Source: Eurosta solidaginis (taxonomy: Eukaryota > Arthropoda > Insecta > Diptera > Tephritidae). Taken from it: a stretch of 64,000 nt of DNA. Where the stretch lies: positions 243,157,832 through 243,221,831 of the forward strand of contig NC_090319.1 in assembly GCF_040869045.1 (NCBI RefSeq), given 5' to 3'. Position 1 is the stretch's first letter; every line of letters begins with the position of its first letter. Made by a program: the position numbers and the translations under genes. This document shows positions 35,211 through 47,584 of this stretch, in pieces. Below the pieces are notes generated by a model. It worked only from the letters and a program-made list of their open reading frames with translations. It ran no database searches and was not told where the DNA came from.

Positions 35211-38200
35211 AGACTTGGAGGAAGGGAGGACCCTTTACTCCCTTACACGTGACACACTGGCAAGAGTGTGATCGTCCTTAAAAATTCTTTTCCGGCACAC
35301 GCAGCAAAACCATTTCTGTGGAACGGATCAGGTACTGGCCCAGGATTGGGCCCGATACCTTCCCGGAGCAGGAGAATATGGCGCAGTACCACTGCAAGGA
35401 TCTGCTGGGAAGATGAAATGTTATGTTATGTTCCGGTACACAAATGTTATGGTTCGAAGGTACAGCACGCTACTGTAATCCAGAGCACGTAGGTTCCGAT
35501 CCTTGCTACCTTTCACAAAATTTTTACTTTTTTTATCTGCAAGTGGAGACTTCTCTGGTTTAAAACTGAAATCCAGTTCTGCGCACTCACTTTGCGAAGA
35601 CCGGTACAATCTCAATTTGAAACCAATTTTGGTTTGGTCTTATATGAAGCACAAAAACTTTCAGATCCAGGCTCAAGCTTTTAGTCGTGCACAAATTAGG
35701 GATATATTAATTTTTCAACCCATGTTAATTGGCCACCAGATGTTATTAAGTCTTGCTTTTTGGTATATAACGTTCAGAAGTAAAACCATTCTACAAATTG
35801 GAGATATGAAATATTCGGAAAGTCTACCCTATGTTATTTAACAAAATTTTGTGAAAATTGAAAGGCAGTAGTTTTTACAAATAAAATTAAACGAAACAAT
35901 ACTGCTTATAGTTTTACTCCTTTATTTATAAAGAGGCTTACAAAGCTCTTATAATTGGAAATTCATATGGAAATGTCATCTAAAACTTTTATGAGTTTGC
36001 ACTGGAACCAAAAGTTCCACAATTTTCTTGTTTTCAGAGTTTTGGAAGCGAATTTCAATTTTGATTTTGAATTTCAACAATTTTGAAATTTTAGGCTTAT
36101 TGCTTAGAATACGAACTAATTAAAAAAACATAGGAGTTAATTGACAAGTTTCTAATTAAGAGTAAACTCACTTTTAACCGTGTATTGTAAATAAACTTCC
36201 CAAAGAAAATTGACTAACTTTTGCCAGCTTAGTTTATGAAAAATAAAAAATACCTCAACCCTGGTACTAATCGCTGGATTCTCATAACAAATCCCGAAAA
36301 GTCCGGGACTCCAAAAATTAAAAATTTGGAATGCTTAATAGTGATGGTCAGAACCCGAAGCATTGATATCGCTCTCTGAAATTTCGACAACCCTAATCCA
36401 ATAGCACATCTAAGTTACCCAGCATTTGCACATGTTTATCCTTATTCACAATTTGTATTTAAAGTTTCATGCCCTTTTTATTTAAAATATATTTTCGTAC
36501 TCATCGAAATAAGAAAACAACTAAATTTCAGTTACACACTTTTGACTATGATAATTGAATAATTCATCAATGTTCATCAGTGAGTGAAAAATTCTTAGAA
36601 ATAGGATAAAGACTATTAATTATATAAAAATAGTTAGCCAATGGGAAAGTGATATGCACATGTGCACTTTCGAAACTCGAACAAAGGAAAAAAAATTGAC
36701 GGAAGATTGACAGCAAAGTATGTATAATGAGGTTTTTGTGTCAATATCAGGTTGTGCCTCTTCGCCTGCCTACGGTGCTTATTAAGCAATCCATCAAATG
36801 CTCAATTGAATACTTCATTTCTATCGGAAAGATAATTAGTCTGATGGTACATGACCAATCAGTGCAGCGGAGGTTGTGAAAAGAGTGATATAGAATAAAT
36901 ATATGTAAAGACTAAAAATTAATATTGAGACAATTGGGAAACGGTCTATTCGAAAATTAACTTAATCTTTTGTACAAAGGGACACTCATGTTCCGTATTT
37001 TTTAAGTGGGGGGTCTAATTTTTTCGGTAGCCACTATCAACTTTATCGGTCGAAGTGCGAATTGTTTTTATTGCTAATCGATCCATCGGTATATTCGTCA
37101 GCCTATTTTTCCATATGGGGTCATTATTTAGAGATGTTTAGTTTAATGTATTTTAACACACTACTTCTTTCGAACGCGACTAATACTACTGTAAACATTT
37201 TTTTTTTCCAAATTTTTCCAAATGAAAATGTAATTCCGTAATAATTCAATACTTAACGGGATATTTCCGTCGTTTATAAAGCTACAATGCCAAAATTTTA
37301 TATGAGCAACTTCGTAAAATTTACTTAAAAACTGTATTTAACTATCTTGAAAAAAAAAAGCGCTTAGCCTACTAAGACCGCTCGAATCTCTTGAAAATCT
37401 TTGCATCAAACACGGTTGAAGATTTTGTGATTTTATTTATAACCATCTTTCCTTCTCAAAATTGGTTGATTACCGCGCCCCCTTTCCATTTAAAAATTAA
37501 CAATACAAATTCGAGATCTGTAGTATCTACCGCTTTTTTCCATGTATTTGTTCATTTACATAGCAATTTCAGATATTAAATACGGCAATCGTCTTCGCTG
37601 TTTCCTTTTTCAATAATTTCTTTTGTTGTTGCTATAGAAAACTTCTGATAGTTAATTGGAAAACTTTCTACTTTTTCTAGGGATTATAGGCAGAGAGAAT
37701 AGTACTAATTTGTCGATTTTGTTGTTTGGAAGGTCCGCCTTGTGTAAATACGCAACTCCAAAACAGAAGTTGCAAAAAAACTTTTTGTGAGTAAACAGCG
37801 ACTAAAAATTGCATTTACTGTGGATGGATACATCATTTAAAAAAAAAATCACTGGAACCCTGGTGCGAACTCAGATTCTTGATCAAGTAAGCCAATTGTT
37901 AGCGCAAAAAAAAATGTCATTTATCAGAATCTAAATTGTTACTAACAAATCTAAAATTTTATAATTCAAATAAAAATAAATCAAATAAAAAATGTTTAAA
38001 GTAAAGAGCTTGATAGGGGCAGTTTTTTTTTTGGTAATTTCACGCATATACAATGTAAATCTAGCGTTAAAATTAGTCACGTATCTGTTTTTTTTTTTTT
38101 TAATTTATTAATGGAAAGTATTTCATGAGATGTTCACTCTGAGTTGCTCTATTTGTTTTTGGCAGCTGATCTATTCTTTTCTGATCGGAACTTATCGGCA

Positions 38201-38747
38201 TTAGTTTCGGGTTCGGTAAACATACCTAATCCCTGGCAGCATTTTCTATCACTCAAGTCACTAATTCGATACGACATTTCTGAAGAATTGATCACCGGAG
38301 ATATTCCCTTATCTCAAATCAGCTGTTGGGAAGAACTGTTCACCCCGAAGCTTAACGTCATTTAGATATGAAAGCGATTCAGTATTTAGGAACTATTTCA
38401 ATAGGACGTAAAGTGTCGAGGAAGATTGTATTTTTGTATCGAGAAAGCTGAAATTGGCAAAGAAGATGGATACATATGTATGTGAGAAAATCTTGCGAAA
38501 GAAGTCGACAGAAACCAAGTTTGCCGTTTGGGAGACAGAGAGTGAAGCCATCACCAACCACAGACTGACAGTAGAATCAGGTGTTCCAATAAAGCGAGTT
38601 AGCTCGTGCCTCATAGAGAAGAATAGTGAATTTTGCTCCAATTTTTTAATATTTAAAAAAAAAATCTTTGTTTTGGGCGATGCATCACAACCACGTTTTT
38701 ATTCAAGTTCAGGAAATGATTATTGAAATAAAATAAAATTATTAATG
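35211..38747. other. Unassigned AT-rich sequence, 3.5 kb
   Basis: No recognised gene. At 35268-35520 a GC-richer patch includes a tRNA-B-box-like GGTTCCGATCC, but no A box or stem. At 38144-38365 and 38454-38726 two adjacent + strand ORFs are less AT-rich than their surroundings, but match nothing I know. Confidence 0.4.
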
Positions 38748-39262
38748 TTCCTCTCTGCCGAATTTTATTACGATAGGTTTAACGACTTTTGATTTATGAT
38801 TAATAATATTTGTAAAATTGATTTTATCACAAGTGGGTGGTGGCCACATCCATTTTAAAAATTTTTTTATCAAGAGTCTCAGTATCAGTTCACACGTCAA
38901 ATTTCAACATTCTAGGTGTATTATTTATAAAATAATAATGTTTTTTGTGTTTTCCATAATGTTATATATATAAAAAGTGGGCGTGGTTATCATCCGATTT
39001 CGCTCAGTCTCAATACCAATCTAGATAAGCTCGTGTACCAAATTTGGTGAAGATATCTCAATATTTACTCAACTTATCGTGTTAACGGACAGACGGAAGG
39101 ACGTAGGGACGGACATGGCTCAATCAAATTTTTTTTTCGACACTAATGATTTTGATATATGGAAGTCTATATCTATCTCGATTCCTTTATACCTGTACAA
39201 CCAACCGTTATCCAATCAAAGTTAATATGCTGTGTGTGCAAAGCACGCTGAGTATAAAAATA
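38748..39262 (+). repeat. 1.75-kb repeat family, 5'-truncated copy
   Basis: It matches 14060-14590 and the 3' third of the full copies: a GTGGGCGTGGTTATC box (about 38979), the GGACAGACGGAAGGACG tract, ATATGGAAGTCTATATC and CCGTTATCCAATCAAAG. Confidence 0.75.
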
Positions 39263-40080
39263 GTAATGGCCAACAAGAAGAGAGAACGGTTATATCGTTT
39301 AGTCCTTTTTGTCAATGATTTGGTGCATATTGGGCAGTGGTAATACTAGACATAATCGAATAGCACTAAGGACTCATTTTATGATTTGTTGTGACGTTTT
39401 CGGTCCAATACAGACTTTATAAATGTAAAGGTTACTGATAATATATTAAAATTTCTTAACATATTCGTTTTAATTCAGTATAATATTTCAATAAACCTCC
39501 GAAGAATTTTTTGCGTTCATTGCTCAGGTTTTTGGTTTAAGAAAAATTTGTTTACGTCCGACTTCCGCCCCCTACTAACATTTTTGGACGTGTTGTCGAC
39601 TATTGCCGCTGTTTCTATCACGCCATAATACACAAATAGCTCGCATAACTCAATTGTTAGCATTACATAAATGAAAATATCAATAAAAAATATGATAACA
39701 CAGAAAAAGCAAATCAAAAAGGTTGTTTACCCTCTAAAATTGAAACGACAATGGAAAACAGCTACCCAAATATTCAGGAGAACAAGCATAATTACTTTAG
39801 ACATTAGAATAATTAGTGGATATGTACATAAAAACAACTGGCATTTATCCTTTCCGACATACCTAAATCTTCCTCACTTCTCAAGGAATCACCAACCGAG
39901 TTGCATAAGGAAAGCATATCCTTTATGACATTCCCACAAATAAACCTCTTAGGAATATTAGCTCGGAAAGCGCAGTTTTACTTAGTTTACTAAAACAAAC
40001 AACCAGCAGGTTGGTGTTTACATATTATATTTGGATGAACAACTCTGAAGAAATAATAGAACCGCAAATAAACAATAAAA
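39263..40080. other. Unassigned AT-rich sequence
   Basis: No supported feature. Confidence 0.4.
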
Positions 40081-40386
40081 CAGCAGAATAAATATTTTCT
40101 AAAGCACCTAAATTCATACATATTCTTATAGCTCGTATTCGAAAAATTTGAATTCGAATTCCGTATCAAAATTGATCGATTTGTGGGAGAGCGGAAAACT
40201 GGTTTTAAATTGAAACTGTGTTAGTGTTCGAAACAGCAGAATAAATATTTTCTAAAGCACCTAAATTCATACATATTCTTATAGCTCGTATTCGAAAAAT
40301 TTGAATTCGAATTCCGTATCAAAATTGATCGATTTGTGGGAGAGCGGAAAACTGGTTTTAAATTGAAACTGTGTTAGTGTTCGAAA
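40081..40386. repeat. Exact 153-bp tandem duplication
   Basis: The unit CAGCAGAATAAATATTTT...GTTCGAAA occupies 40081-40233 and 40234-40386 without visible differences. Beyond the second copy, ACTAACAC is complementary to GTGTTAGT just upstream, giving a short hairpin at the end. Confidence 0.88.
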
Positions 40387-40479
40387 CTAACACAAATGTA
40401 AATATTTTCCGGCTCCTACTATTTTCGAAGCAATCCAGTTGGCACACTACTACACTAAAAAATAAGTTACTAACACAAT

Positions 40480-41110
40480 CTCAAATCTCAACCTACCTAC
40501 CACCACAACCTAACTTACAGGTGAACGATTTGGCTACTTAACTTTGAAAACATTCGAAGTTGCCAACAAACACTGGTACTCAGCTGACGGCAGTGGTGTT
40601 GTTCACATCAATAGCTCGCATGCGCATATCGGGATAATTTTGAAACGGCGCAATACCACTTGCATTTAAAGAACACTTTTATTTTTCACGAACGCTCAAA
40701 TCTACTTTTATTCTTTTTGTTGTTTGCATTTGATTGACAGGCCGATGCCACCGCAGCGCCAGTGCTTATACTCTAGCTGTACTGCGCTCTCTCGTTTGTT
40801 CCTTAGCAACATGGCTGCATATTCCCTGCCATCATGAAAGCATTAGCGCTCACTTGTGAGCATTCTCAACGTAGCTATGTGCAACAACAATGCTCCATTG
40901 TTTGTTATCGCAACTGCGTTATTTGACTCCGCCCACAATTTTCGAAATAGTTGAGTGAATTTCAATATGGCTGCTGGCTGTCGTGTAAAAGCGACGGCGC
41001 TTCGTCTCAGCGATTCAAGTAGTCATTATTTAGCCATCATGTTTGCCGTCATCCGCAGAATCAATAACACACGCTGTGTGGCTGTTAGATTTTAGGGCCC
41101 TACTTACATA
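40480..41110. promoter_or_regulatory. Candidate Hox-cluster regulatory element (PRE-like)
   Basis: This is a GC-richer island in AT-rich DNA with no repeat copy elsewhere in the window. TGATTGACAG at 40731-40740 is the canonical Exd/Hth (PBX-MEIS) composite site. The full PHO consensus GCCATHWY occurs at 40828-40835 and 41033-41040 (GCCATCAT) and on the - strand at 40964-40971 (GCCATATT). A GAF-type CTCTCTC lies at 40787-40793 and a CCGCCCAC Sp1/KLF-type box at about 40929. PHO, GAF and Sp1/KLF sites together characterise fly Polycomb response elements. The function is inferred from motifs only. Confidence 0.4.
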
Positions 41111-41943
41111 TCGTCGGCGAATGTGTAAAACCGCGCACAGCACTCATACGAAACCTCGTAAGCGTAGGTACATACATGTAACACGAGATACTGAAAACTG
41201 ATTTGCTTTAAAACCAATCGGTAATATTAAGGGATAAATTCCAAAAAAGGTAGACGTTTTGAATGTCGTTCCAATAACGTTTTTAGTTCCGATGAGAAGT
41301 GAGTAATAGAAGAGATATTCCAAATCATTGCGTCATATGCGGTTTCGCAATTTTTGTTAGGCTCAATACCTAAATAGGTGTGCATGGCTTTGCAAAGAAG
41401 GGTTTTCTTAAATTAAACAAATAGTCATGATAATTTTTAACACAATTTTTATTATACTTGGCTGACCAAAGTTCATAGAGTATATTAGTTTTGTCCGCAT
41501 AACGGTAACTTGTTACGGCTTACGTTCGTCTTAGAACAGATAACTTTACTTAAATTTGAAATATCTCATTGAACTTTAATATATTATATATGTGGTATGT
41601 CACTCATTACCCATTAATATTTAAATTGCAGGAAATTGGACTATAACAATGCCCACCTTTTATTTACATAAAATTTTGGGAAACACCCAAAACGTGGTTA
41701 TTCAGTAAATAAAGCAGCGGCAAAAACCAAGTGGCTTCTCCCACTTCTGAAAATATGTATTTTTCAAATATTATTGGTCATAAATCAAAAACCGTCCCAG
41801 CTACCACAAAAAAGCTTGGTAAACTAGTTAGCCTTCTCAAGAAAAATTAGGGGGATACAATGGGTTTATAAAAGCAATACAGAGCCCCATATCTAAACAA
41901 CTTCCACAACCAAAATGTGGACCTCACTTACAAAAAGGGAATA
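41111..41943. other. Unassigned sequence
   Basis: No supported gene or recognised repeat. Confidence 0.4.
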
Positions 41944-42160
41944 CTGTTACAAATATGAATGTAGCACACACATTTTTAACAAATGAAGCTATGGCGACCG
42001 TAACTTGGTCATGTAATTCGGGGGTGGGAGCGTATTGGCCTAGAAGGTTCAATGTGGTCATGCCAAATCGTTTTCGGGAAGGTCCGGCTAGTACCTTAAT
42101 GGTGCTTGTTACCGGAATTTACCGGTTCTATATCCGGCAAAAGATCATCAAAATCGATCA
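41944..42160 (+). repeat. Dispersed repeat R2, copy 3 (5' part of the LINE)
   Basis: It starts TGTTACAAATATGAATGTA and includes CTAGAAGGTTCAATGTGGTC, ACCTTAATGGTGCTTG and TATCCGGCAAAAGATCATC. Here it runs straight into LINE sequence, so R2 may be the LINE 5' UTR or an older insertion at its start. Confidence 0.55.
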
Positions 42161-42467
42161 CTCCTGTCAACCTTTGTTATGCGAAAGAGAGGGAAAAAAT
42201 GAAGAATGAGAACGACCAAGGCTGTAATTTCAGTGTAACCCCATTTAATTCGTTATGTCCTTCCCACAAATTGTCATCCCTCCAGCAGCGCTCCGCAGCG
42301 GAAATGCACCATACTCTCCTGCTCCGGGCAGGTATCGAAAGAATCTTTTTAGGACGGTCATACTCTTGTCAGTGTGTCTCGTGCAAGGGATAGTTGCATC
42401 GGACAGGTTTTTCAGGGCTAGACCCTAAAACCCGACCCAAGGGCGTCCCATCGTCTGAGCCTTATCG

Positions 42468-42490
42468 CCCCCCCCCCCCCCCCCCCCCCC
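42468..42490. repeat. Poly-C run, 23 bases
   Basis: An uninterrupted run of 23 cytosines inside the LINE gag-like region. Its length is a likely sequencing or assembly uncertainty and it breaks the reading frame there. Confidence 0.9.
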
Positions 42491-42939
42491 ACTACATTCC
42501 AGCAGCTCTGCTGCTCAGCAAGCCACTACTAGTTCCCTCAGCTCCTCGAGCCCTATGATGCCTCCAGCTCATACGGCCGCTCCCACTCATAACTACAATC
42601 TTCGTAGTAGAGTGGGCAGCAATGCCGTATATCAGCTCCTGCCCCCGTCTTCTTCCCCCTTCTTTTCAGTCTGGCAGGTCAGGGAAACAGACGCTTATCC
42701 CTACCACCTTTTGCACTGTCTGCAAGCACAGAATATATATGTTTACGACATCCGCCCAATGCAGCTCCTGCCGCGGTCGGTGCCACTTTCCTAGATGATC
42801 TGGCGGAAATTCCCCGACGGGCTTCATTGCGCCGTGTTGCCAGGCCGCAAACCCAAATACACTGGGCACCCCATTGCTTACCCAGGGACGACCCGTCCCA
42901 GGGCCACAACTGCAATTGCGTCCTAGCCTCTCACAACCC

Positions 42940-43560
42940 AGGCGTAGTCACCCGTCACTTCCCCCTAGAGTGACGACGTCTCCCCCGTTGCACTTCAGAA
43001 TTCTGCAGTTAAACTGTAATGGATTAACTGGTAAGATCATGGAGATAGTCGATTTCATGAAGCGGCACAACATCCGCATTGCTGCGATTCAAGAGAATAA
43101 ACTCACAGCAAGATCTGCTCTGCAGACCTGTTCTGGGTACAATGTCCACAGAAAAGATCGCGAGAGCGGGAATGGAAGTGGTCTCGCGTTTATCAGTGCA
43201 ATATCATATATTTAATCCCGACATCGGCCGCAGGGACAATGTCCTGGAACGTCATGGCTTATCTGTCCGGTCAGGCGATGTAAATCTAGAAATCAGCAAC
43301 ATCTACATCCCTCCTGCCACCTGCTCCCCCAGTGGTTACCACCCTAATATTAGTGCGTTACTCACATCGCATTATCTTAGGCGATTTCGATGCCCATCAC
43401 GACATATGGCATTCAAACTGGCAGGCGGACAGCAGAGGTGAGATGTTGGTGGATCAAATAGAAAAAACGACCTTCTGTACAATAAACGGAGACGCCCCAT
43501 TTGTATGGTAGGACCACCTGCCAATACTCATCTCGCTCGAGCGTACCGCCGACTTCATCG
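42940..43560 (+). pseudogene. LINE apurinic-type endonuclease, frameshifted
   Basis: FRILQLNCNGLTGKI opens an EEP-fold endonuclease; AAIQENKL carries the expected catalytic Glu. After a frameshift near 43190-43215 the domain continues with LSVRSGDVNLEISNIYIPP and, in another frame, GDFDAHHDIWHSNW, where Drosophila elements have a G-D-F-N-A-H motif. IEKTTFCTINGDAP ends the recognisable part before a stop near 43507. The enzyme would nick target DNA to prime reverse transcription. Confidence 0.8.
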
Positions 43561-44055
43561 TCTCTGAAAAACGCACTTTCATAAACTTTAAAAAAGGAAA
43601 GTGGGAAGAATATAAACCCTTTACTGACAGCCGCTTTGCTGCCCTCCCTATCCCGACTGATTCTCGCCAAGGGGAACGTGCTTTCCGCAAGGACATTGAA
43701 TCCGCCGCGGCTCGTTTTATACCCGCCGGAAGAATTCCCGAAATTCGGCCTCACTTTCCGGCGAAGGCCGCAAGTTTAGCGAGAGAACGTGACCTTATAA
43801 GACAGCTCGATCCCAGCGACCCCCAAATAAGGGGCATAAACCAACACATCAGATTGCTTGTGGAAGAACACACGGGCGAAATGGGAGGAGCATCTAAGAA
43901 GATGTAACCTCTCTGCCGGTGTGGGTAAGCTTTGGTCCACCGTAAATACCCTATCGAATCCGTCCAAGCACAACGACAAAATTTCCATCGCCTTTGGCAA
44001 TAAAGTGATGTCTGATGCGAAAAAATGCGCGAGCGCCTTTTGCCGACAATATATA

Positions 44056-44792
44056 GTAGTAGTAGTAGTAGTTTATTATTAATTTTGCTTATATCTACAC
44101 AAATTTTAAATATAATTACAATAAGGCAAAGTATTAATATAAATTCAAGATAAAAGAAAAGTTAGGGCATTTTATATGTTATGCAGAACATAGCGTCAAA
44201 TGCCAATCCTATTTTTGTTAATAATACAGTGGGGTGTACTGTTAAATTAATGGTAAATTTTTTCATGAGGTTATAAAGATAACAAAATAACAAAACTTGT
44301 AAATTCATAACAAAATTGTGTACATAAGGTGGGTTGAGTAAAAGTGAATAGTATTCAAAAATAAACAGAAGAAATTGGTTAAATTACAACTCTTAAGAAA
44401 TCAAATTTTTAATTATCTGTCCGAAGCAAAACTTCGATTTCGAGATACGACCTGCTTAGAAGGAAGGATTTCACATATTTTAAAAACGGGCGAAGATTCC
44501 TTAAAGCCCGAACTTCTGCTGGTAGTGCATTGAATAGTTTACGAGAAACTATTGTATACAATTTGTTAGAGTGTGTGGTTCTCCAAGAAGGCACAGCGAC
44601 GGTGTTGTTTGTGTTTCTCCTCAGATTATATACTTCAGATGCCATGCTTTCCAGATAACCACATCTAAGGAAAAAAACTTTTAAAACTTTAAAATAATAT
44701 AGGTCTCTCACTGGAAGAATGAGTAACCTTCTAAAAAGCTCCCTTGAGGAGTGCATTCGGTTCACCTTGCATATTTTCCGTATTACACACTT
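44056..44792 (-). mobile_element. Nested 5'-truncated LINE with (TAG)n tail
   Basis: On the + strand it begins with GTAGTAGTAGTAG, the complement of a 3' CTA-repeat tail, and ends near 44792, flanked by TATA (44052-44055 and 44793-44796). Uninterrupted copies at 9150-9180 and 55100-55120 show that the host LINE sequence ACAATATATAATGCATT is continuous without it. The encoded - strand peptide (44409-44765; LPVRDLYYFKVLKVFF, YNLRRN, RKLFNALPAEVRAL) is a CR1/jockey-type C-terminus. Confidence 0.85.
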
Positions 44793-44796
44793 TATA

Positions 44797-46257
44797 ATGC
44801 ATTATACGGTTGACAAAGATAGCCAGAGGGCCAACAGACACGCACACAAACATAAATTCAGCGCGTCCCCAATTACCATTACCGCCAAAGAGGTTGAGGA
44901 TGCCATCGGTCAAGCTAAACCATCTAAAGCGGTGGGCCCTGACGACATAGCCATGCCGATGCTTAAAAGCCTAGGAAATGAGGGTTTTAAATATTTAGCA
45001 CATGTCTTCAACCTGTCTCTTTCCACCTTTGTCATTCCCGAAAAATGGAAAATGGCCAAGGTGGCCCGCTACTAAAGCCTTGGAAACCAGCTAACATAGG
45101 AGAGTCATATCGCCCGATATCTCTCCTATCGCCAGTAGCTAAGATGCTTGAAGCCATTTTACTGCCCCATTTCAAGGCAAATTTGCCACTAGCCTCTCAT
45201 CAGCAGGGCTTTAGAAAACTACACAGTACTACCACCGCGCTAAATGCCATTAGCACCCAGATAAATTGCGGTTTAAATCAAAACCCCCACCATAGAACAG
45301 TACTCGTTGCTCTAAACCTATCAAAAGCTTTTGATACGGTCAACCATGACACGTTACGGCAAGACCTGGAAGGGTCTACCCTTCCCTCAAGTCTTAAAAG
45401 GTGGACCGCAAATTATCTGGATGGACGGCAGGCATCGGTCCAATTTCGAAACGAAACATCTAAACCAAGGAGAGTAGAACAAGGGGTGCCACAGGGAGGT
45501 GTCCAATCCCCACCTTTGTTTAACTTCTACATATCAAAACTACCTTCGCCACCAGAAGGAGTCACTATCGTTTCCTATGCCGATGACTGCACAATAATGG
45601 CCACAGGCTCAGGCCCACAGATCGATGAGCTATGTAACAAAATAAATGGCTACTTCTCTGATCTCTCCCGTTTCTTCACCTCGCAAAACCTGACATTATC
45701 AACGACTAAACGCTCATTATCACTTACAAAGCAATTGGCCAGCCGATTGCATGTTACGCGTCCCCGATATGGTCGCCAAGCCTAAAGATTACCCACTGGA
45801 ATAAGCCACAGGCCTGCCAAAATACTGCCCTCAGAACCGTCACGGGTTGTCTCCTTATTTCCCTAGAACACCATCTACATAATGAGGCGAGAATACTCCC
45901 AATAAGGGAAAGAAATGAAATGCTAACCAAACAGTTTCTGTTGAATACCCAGAAACCTGGGCATCCCAACAGACATCTGATTGATGAGCCAACACCACCC
46001 AGGGGCTTAAGGAGTCGCCTCCGTAAGCACTGTGAGGAATAACGGCACCTGAGAATACAGCCTTATGAAGCCAAAAAACATAAGCAGGTCCTTGGTGAAC
46101 TCCATAAACAGGCGTCGGACCCCTATGTCAGGAATTCCCCGGTGAATCCAGTACTCAAAGAGCAATACCCTAAACTTGCGGAAGAGGAACGCACACTCCC
46201 TAGGGAAACGCGAGTCACTCTAGCCCAACTTCTTGTAATGTGGAACCAACGCCTCTA
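44797..46257 (+). pseudogene. LINE reverse transcriptase and C-terminal domain, frameshifted
   Basis: TAKEVEDAIGQAKPSKAVGPDD (44870-44950) is the RT entry motif. A frameshift near 45050 leads to an open segment (45045-45785) with SYRPISLLSP, HQQGFRKLHSTTTAL, LNLSKAFDTVNHDTL (motif A), GVPQGGVQSPPLFNFYI (motif B) and VSYADDCTIM (motif C, catalytic Asp pair). Thumb sequence follows. After another break, QNTALRTVTGCLL, HNEARILPIRERNEML and PTPPRGLRSRLRKH mark the C-terminal domain, ending at TAA near 46257. It resembles jockey/I-group RTs. Confidence 0.85.
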
Positions 46258-46388
46258 ACATCTCTCTCATTATGTTCCACCCCTGTTGAAACAGCAAGTT
46301 TCCTTGTTCTCCCGTTATAGGACATTGATGACAATTTGTGATTGGTCAGACCTAATGGATGGGGCGAAGCACGCTACAACAACAACAA

Positions 46389-47571
46389 GAATGAGACAGT
46401 AAGAAATGGGCAAAATCGGCAAAGGAGTACTCCCATTTTCATAAGAAAAGTTTTTGAGTGGTTCGTAGACCAATATAATAAGCAAAAAACCAACTTAATA
46501 TCAATGCCATTTTACATAAAAAGTGTTTATTTAACAACACAATCAATATATAAGAAGTTTTGGAAATAGTCTTGGAAAGGCCTCTATTATTGATCAAGCT
46601 TTTCACACCTTTTGGGAGATTTTTAGAAGGACCTTATACAAATATAACAGGCAATTTTTTGCGAAAAATTAGTTTATAGCAAACTATTTTACTTCTAAAT
46701 ATATATAATATAAATTTTTTAGTATTTTATAATGGGCATGCCCTTCCCCCTTTTTCACCAATCATTCTTTTACGTTTCGACCCAAACAGAATTAGCTCAA
46801 TATGAAAAAATTAGTACGCTTTTATATAAATTGTTCGGTCACACCCTAATTGAACATCCGTACTCGTTCGTTTTAGATTTTCTTACTAAAACATTTTTAA
46901 ACAAAGATACATATGTAGTTACGTGTGAAGGGAAGTTTTGCACTCAAGTATTGTGCTATCCTTTATCCGCAGTTCGGCAATAACATCGATATTTGCAATT
47001 TAACTTCCTAAACATCGAATATGTGTTACTAACGAATAAGGTTTAATACCAGGAGTCTCTAGTTAGCGTATCTTTCGTACATGCGATTTTGCAAAAGTGC
47101 ACGTGTTTGTTGGAATTTTATTTAAGGACTCGATGCAAAAGTTTCGAATTTTGCTGGTAGGATAACGGAACTACTTAAATGACGTTCCGGGATCAACAGC
47201 AATGTCGTTTGTCATTGGATGGATAACACTGGCAGACATGTAAAAATATTGATCTCTGTATATGTGTATGTACCTATGTGTATTTTGGGATAGCAGATTC
47301 CATATTTTTAGTCAGATTTGTCTATACGCCCTCAAAGCCTTGATATATTTTCAAAAAAGTAGTAGGGACAAAATTGCAGATTTGGGAATAAACCTAAACG
47401 TTTTTCCGATTTCCGATTGAATTAAGAATATTTCTAGTATTTTTATTGGAATTCGGATAATGTTGAAATGGGAAGCGAACTCTATTGGTATCACCATTGG
47501 TTTCGGCTCAGTGTTTAAAAATTAAAATTAAAAAAACACAAATTTGTGAGATATATTCTATGTATACCGTT
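46389..47571. other. Unassigned sequence
   Basis: No supported gene. An 83-codon ORF (46732-46983) with FPLFHQSFFYVSTQ has no domain I can name. Confidence 0.4.
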
Positions 47572-47584
47572 GGCAAATTATATT

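Larger units (their letters stand above)
41944..46388 (+). mobile_element. Near-complete LINE (jockey/I-like), interrupted
   Basis: In order it holds an R2-type 5' block (41944-42160), a gag-like region, a Cys-rich segment (about 42700-42840), an endonuclease, a linker, an RT with YADDC, a C-terminal domain ending at TAA near 46257, and a 3' tail GCTACAACAACAAC (to about 46388). A second LINE sits inside at 44056-44792. Frameshifts in the endonuclease and RT C-terminus make it inactive. Decayed relatives lie at 8500-10010 and 54650-56280. Confidence 0.82.

Noticed and set aside
35440..35515. tRNA-like B box GGTTCCGATCC
   Set aside because: No A box or cloverleaf around it and no matching SINE body.
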